Assembly (NCBI GenBank): GCA_964581605.1
Contig: CAZOPF010000135.1
Span: 1-13,599 of the forward strand
Reading direction: 5' to 3'
From: CAADGU01 sp964581605
GTDB taxonomy: Bacteria; Chloroflexota; Anaerolineae; Promineifilales; Promineifilaceae
Length of the DNA: 13,599 nucleotides
Part shown: positions 11,566-13,599 of the stretch, piece after piece
Layout: the number at the start of each line of letters is the position of its first letter
Numbering within the stretch: the first letter of the stretch is position 1
Position numbers and translations under genes: made by a program
Notes under the pieces: model-generated
Database searches by the model: none
Seen by the model: the letters and a program-made list of their open reading frames with translations, nothing else
What the model was told of the DNA's origin: nothing

Positions 11566-12642
11566 ATGACATTCGCAAAACCAACCTTTTTATTTTTCTT
11601 AATCCTTATCCCTGCTTTTATTGCCTTTTTTCTGTGGGCGGAGGCGCGGCGGAAGGGGGCGCTGGCGAAGTTGGGCGACGGCCGTTTGATTGAACGATTG
11701 AGCGCCAATGTGAACTGGCACGGCCGTCGCTGGCAAATCATCCTCTGGCTTATCGCCTTTGCCTTTCTGGTTATCGCTCTGGCGCGGCCGCAGTGGGGGG
11801 CCGAAGTGCGCGAAGTGGAACAGGAAGGGTTGCAGGTGATGGTGGCGCTGGACGTAAGCGAATCCATGCTTGCTGAAGACCTGAAGCCCAATCGCCTCGA
11901 ACAGGCGAAACTGGAAATTAATGACCTGATGAACCGGCTGAACGGTGACGAGATCGGCCTGGTGCTGTTCTCCGGGGCCAGTTTCATCCAATTCCCGCTG
12001 ACTACCGATTATGGTACCGCCCGCAACTATCTGGACAGCGTGGGGCCGAACTCCATTTCCCGCCCCGGCACGGCCATTGGTGACGCTATTCGCACCGCCA
12101 TGACTGGCTTTGACCCGAACCTGGACAGCCAGAAAGTGCTGGTCATCATCACCGACGGTGAAGACCACGAGACCGACCCGATTGGGGCAGCGCAGGCCGC
12201 AGCCGATGAAGGGATCATCATCTATACCATCGGCTTTGGCACGCCGGAAGGGGCGCCCGTGCCCGAAACGGACGAGTGGGGCAATGTGGTGGGCGCTAAA
12301 CAAGACGCGCAGGGCAACACCGTCATCTCCCGGCTGGAAAGTGGGACTTTGGAGGAGATCGCCGGGATTGGTCACGGCCGTTACTTCCAGGCCAGCGCCG
12401 ATGGTTCTGAACTGGACGCGCTGCTGGCCGAAATTGACACCTTGCAGCGCACCCAACTGGCGAACCGCGCCGAAACAAAAATGATTGAACGCTACCAGGG
12501 CTTTCTATTCTTAGCCATTCTGGCGCTGGTGCTGGCGGAGTTGATTCCCGACCGAATCGTAAACCGTAAACCGTTATCCGTATTCCGTCGCGGTTCACGG
12601 GTTACGGCTCACAGAATACGAAACACAGAGGCAGCACAATGA
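11566..12642 (+). CDS. batB: BatB-like VWA-domain membrane protein
   Basis: A 358-residue paralogue of the preceding protein. TM1 is at about residues 6-24, TM2 at 58-73 ending in LARPQWG (72-78), the VWA domain at about 90-295 and a C-terminal TM at 311-328. The MIDAS is complete: DVSESM (D96, S98, S100; typical of BatB), T169 in PGTAIG and D197 in IITDGED. It should act with BatA and BatC as a membrane-anchored scaffold. The ATG at 11566 has GAGG (11557-11560) five bases upstream; a TTG at 11512 would translate the octamer repeat and is rejected. The last 29 residues (330-358) are basic and encoded largely by degenerate heptamers (12559-12605), so this tail looks newly acquired. The stop overlaps the batC start (ATGA, 12639-12642). 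Confidence 0.93.
   Translation: MTFAKPTFLFFLILIPAFIAFFLWAEARRKGALAKLGDGRLIERLSANVNWHGRRWQIILWLIAFAFLVIALARPQWGAEVREVEQEGLQVMVALDVSESMLAEDLKPNRLEQAKLEINDLMNRLNGDEIGLVLFSGASFIQFPLTTDYGTARNYLDSVGPNSISRPGTAIGDAIRTAMTGFDPNLDSQKVLVIITDGEDHETDPIGAAQAAADEGIIIYTIGFGTPEGAPVPETDEWGNVVGAKQDAQGNTVISRLESGTLEEIAGIGHGRYFQASADGSELDALLAEIDTLQRTQLANRAETKMIERYQGFLFLAILALVLAELIPDRIVNRKPLSVFRRGSRVTAHRIRNTEAAQ
12559..12605. repeat. Degenerate heptamer palindrome encoding the BatB tail
   Basis: GTAAACCGTAAACCG (12559-12573) pairs 13/15 with CGGTTCACGGGTTAC (12591-12605). Both arms are built from 7-bp units (CCGTAAA, CCGTAAA, CCGTTAT, CCGTATT; GGTTCAC, GGGTTAC, GGCTCAC). The block lies inside the coding sequence just after the last membrane segment of BatB. 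Confidence 0.75.
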
Positions 12643-13535
12643 AAAAGAGACACAAGATCATCATCATTGGCCTCACGGCCGTGAGCTTGTTCATAATTGC
12701 TTTTCTGGCAGTGGTGAACGGGGCTGACCCGGCGGCCAAACTGCTGCGGCAGGGCAACAACGCTTATGCCGAACAGGCATACCTGGAAGCGTTGGAACTG
12801 TACCAGAATGCCCAGATTGAAAATCCCGAACTGGCCGAGCCGTACTACAACGCCGCCAACGCCTTTTACCGCGCAGGGCAGTATGAGCAGGCGTTGGCGC
12901 AGATGCAACAGGCGCTGCTTTACGCCGACGAAGAGTTGGCGCAGCACAGCTACTTTAATTTGGGTAACAGCTTGTATAACGCGCAGGATTTGGGCACGGC
13001 CGTGCAGTCCTACATTCAAGCCCTCCTGCTCAACCCGAACGACGCTGACGCCAAATACAACCTGGAATTGGCGCTGAACCAACAGCAGCAAGAAGAGCAG
13101 CAGGAACAGCAGCAGGAACAACAGCAAGAGCAGAATCAGGAACAACAAGAGCAAGAGCAGCAAGAGCAAGAGCAGAATGGTGAAGGGCAGCAAGACCAAC
13201 AAGACCAATCTGGCGAAAACGGTGACCAACAAAATGACCAGCAAGAAGGTCAAGAAGGTGAGCAGCCAAACGAAGACCAGAACGGCGAACAGCAAAATGA
13301 AGGGCAAGACGGCCGTCCGCAAGACCAACAAGACCAAAACGGCCAGCCCAACCAGCCCGGTCAGGAAAATGGAGATCAAGAGGGCACGATGGCCGGTTTG
13401 CAGCCCGGCGAAAAGTTGAGCCAGGAACAGGCCGAGCAGCTTTTGGCCGCGATTGCCGGGAATGCCCAGACGTTGCAAGAGAAGCTGGGGCAGCTATTGG
13501 TCGTGCCTGGGCCGCCGCCAGCGCAGGATTGGTAA
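12639..13535 (+). CDS. batC: BatC-like TPR protein with a Gln/Glu-rich tail
   Basis: A 298-residue protein. One membrane segment (residues 6-27) is followed by about three TPR units (31-63, 66-98, 103-137; for example AEPYYNAANAFYRAGQYEQA at 66-85), which should bind partner proteins, probably the VWA proteins encoded just upstream. A low-complexity stretch of about 100 residues (147-249), almost only Q, E, G, D, N and P, is likely disordered. The C-terminus has an amphipathic helix KLSQEQAEQLLAAIAG (259-274), matching the Ser-x-Glu-x-Ala-x-x-Leu-Leu motif near the end of BatC proteins, and a Pro-rich end. GAGG (12628-12631) lies seven bases before the ATG, and the start overlaps the batB stop. 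Anything further in the operon would lie beyond the window end. Confidence 0.9.
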   Translation: MKKRHKIIIIGLTAVSLFIIAFLAVVNGADPAAKLLRQGNNAYAEQAYLEALELYQNAQIENPELAEPYYNAANAFYRAGQYEQALAQMQQALLYADEELAQHSYFNLGNSLYNAQDLGTAVQSYIQALLLNPNDADAKYNLELALNQQQQEEQQEQQQEQQQEQNQEQQEQEQQEQEQNGEGQQDQQDQSGENGDQQNDQQEGQEGEQPNEDQNGEQQNEGQDGRPQDQQDQNGQPNQPGQENGDQEGTMAGLQPGEKLSQEQAEQLLAAIAGNAQTLQEKLGQLLVVPGPPPAQDW

Positions 13536-13544
13536 CAGGCAAGA

Positions 13545-13599
13545 AGTGAGCAGTGAGCAGTGAGCAGTGAGCAGTGAGCAGTGAGCAGTGAGCAGTGAG
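13545..13599. repeat. Perfect AGTGAGC tandem repeat at the window end
   Basis: Seven perfect copies of the 7-bp unit AGTGAGC plus six more bases, beginning nine bases after the batC stop and running off the window. It differs by one base per unit from the repeats beside the first gap. A contig end in such an array is likely, since tandem repeats break assemblies. Confidence 0.95.

Noticed and set aside
11599..12456. 285-codon minus-strand open frame opposite batB
   Set aside because: It mirrors a strongly supported VWA gene in GC-rich DNA and has no recognisable domain.
12609..13478. Leu/Val-rich 289-codon open frame on the minus strand opposite batC
   Set aside because: It is the reverse reading of CAG/GAA-rich codons in the Gln/Glu tract, which gives long Leu runs without stops. 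It has no ribosome site or family likeness.
13545..13599. CRISPR-like array at the window end
   Set aside because: The units are contiguous 7-bp copies with no spacers, and no cas gene is near.

Overview
The window looks like a piece of a moderately GC-rich bacterial genome, probably a Chloroflexota-type (Anaerolineae/Caldilineae-like) metagenome assembly. This is inferred from protein style: a secreted multi-Ig protein ending in a short Tyr-Leu-Pro-Ile-Ile-Leu-Lys tail, a DUF2723 membrane protein with C-terminal beta-sandwich modules common in that phylum, and a Bat-type von Willebrand operon. No rRNA, tRNA, CRISPR or transposase gene was found. Two runs of exactly 100 N (3106-3205 and 10014-10113) are scaffold gaps of unknown true size, and the window ends inside a perfect heptamer repeat.

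Layout. 1-2049 (+): 3' part of a secreted P-domain/Ig-like protein, closed by a strong terminator. 2137-3042 (+): ROK-family sugar kinase of fructokinase type. 3043-3229: heptamer repeats and the first gap. 3230-3943 (-): YugP-like membrane zinc protease, divergent from 4174-4968 (+), a MEMO1-like AmmeMemoRadiSam protein B. 5013-6083 (-): membrane protein with an RCK/TrkA-type NAD-binding regulator. 6120-9230 (-): 1036-residue DUF2723 GT-C-type membrane protein. 9231-9844: gene-free spacer packed with hairpins and short repeats. 9845-13535 (+): an operon with a BatD-like secreted protein (interrupted by the second gap), BatA, BatB (both VWA with intact MIDAS) and BatC (TPR plus a Gln/Glu-rich tail). 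The gapped gene/BatA and BatB/BatC junctions are ATGA overlaps.

How the genes work together. The Bat genes form one envelope-associated unit: two membrane-anchored VWA proteins, a TPR partner and a secreted BatD-like protein, so a membrane complex is likely, although its biochemical role is not established even in better-studied bacteria. The other genes look like independent housekeeping or envelope units.

The most interesting signals are at DNA level. The palindrome ACGGCCGT occurs about 30 times, in all three codon phases, which resembles the cyanobacterial HIP1 phenomenon. Several families of 7- and 8-bp tandem repeats recur between genes and also inside genes, where they encode extra loops or tails. 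Two genes share an identical TGGTACAAT box 8-9 nt before the ATG with no Shine-Dalgarno, suggesting leaderless transcription.
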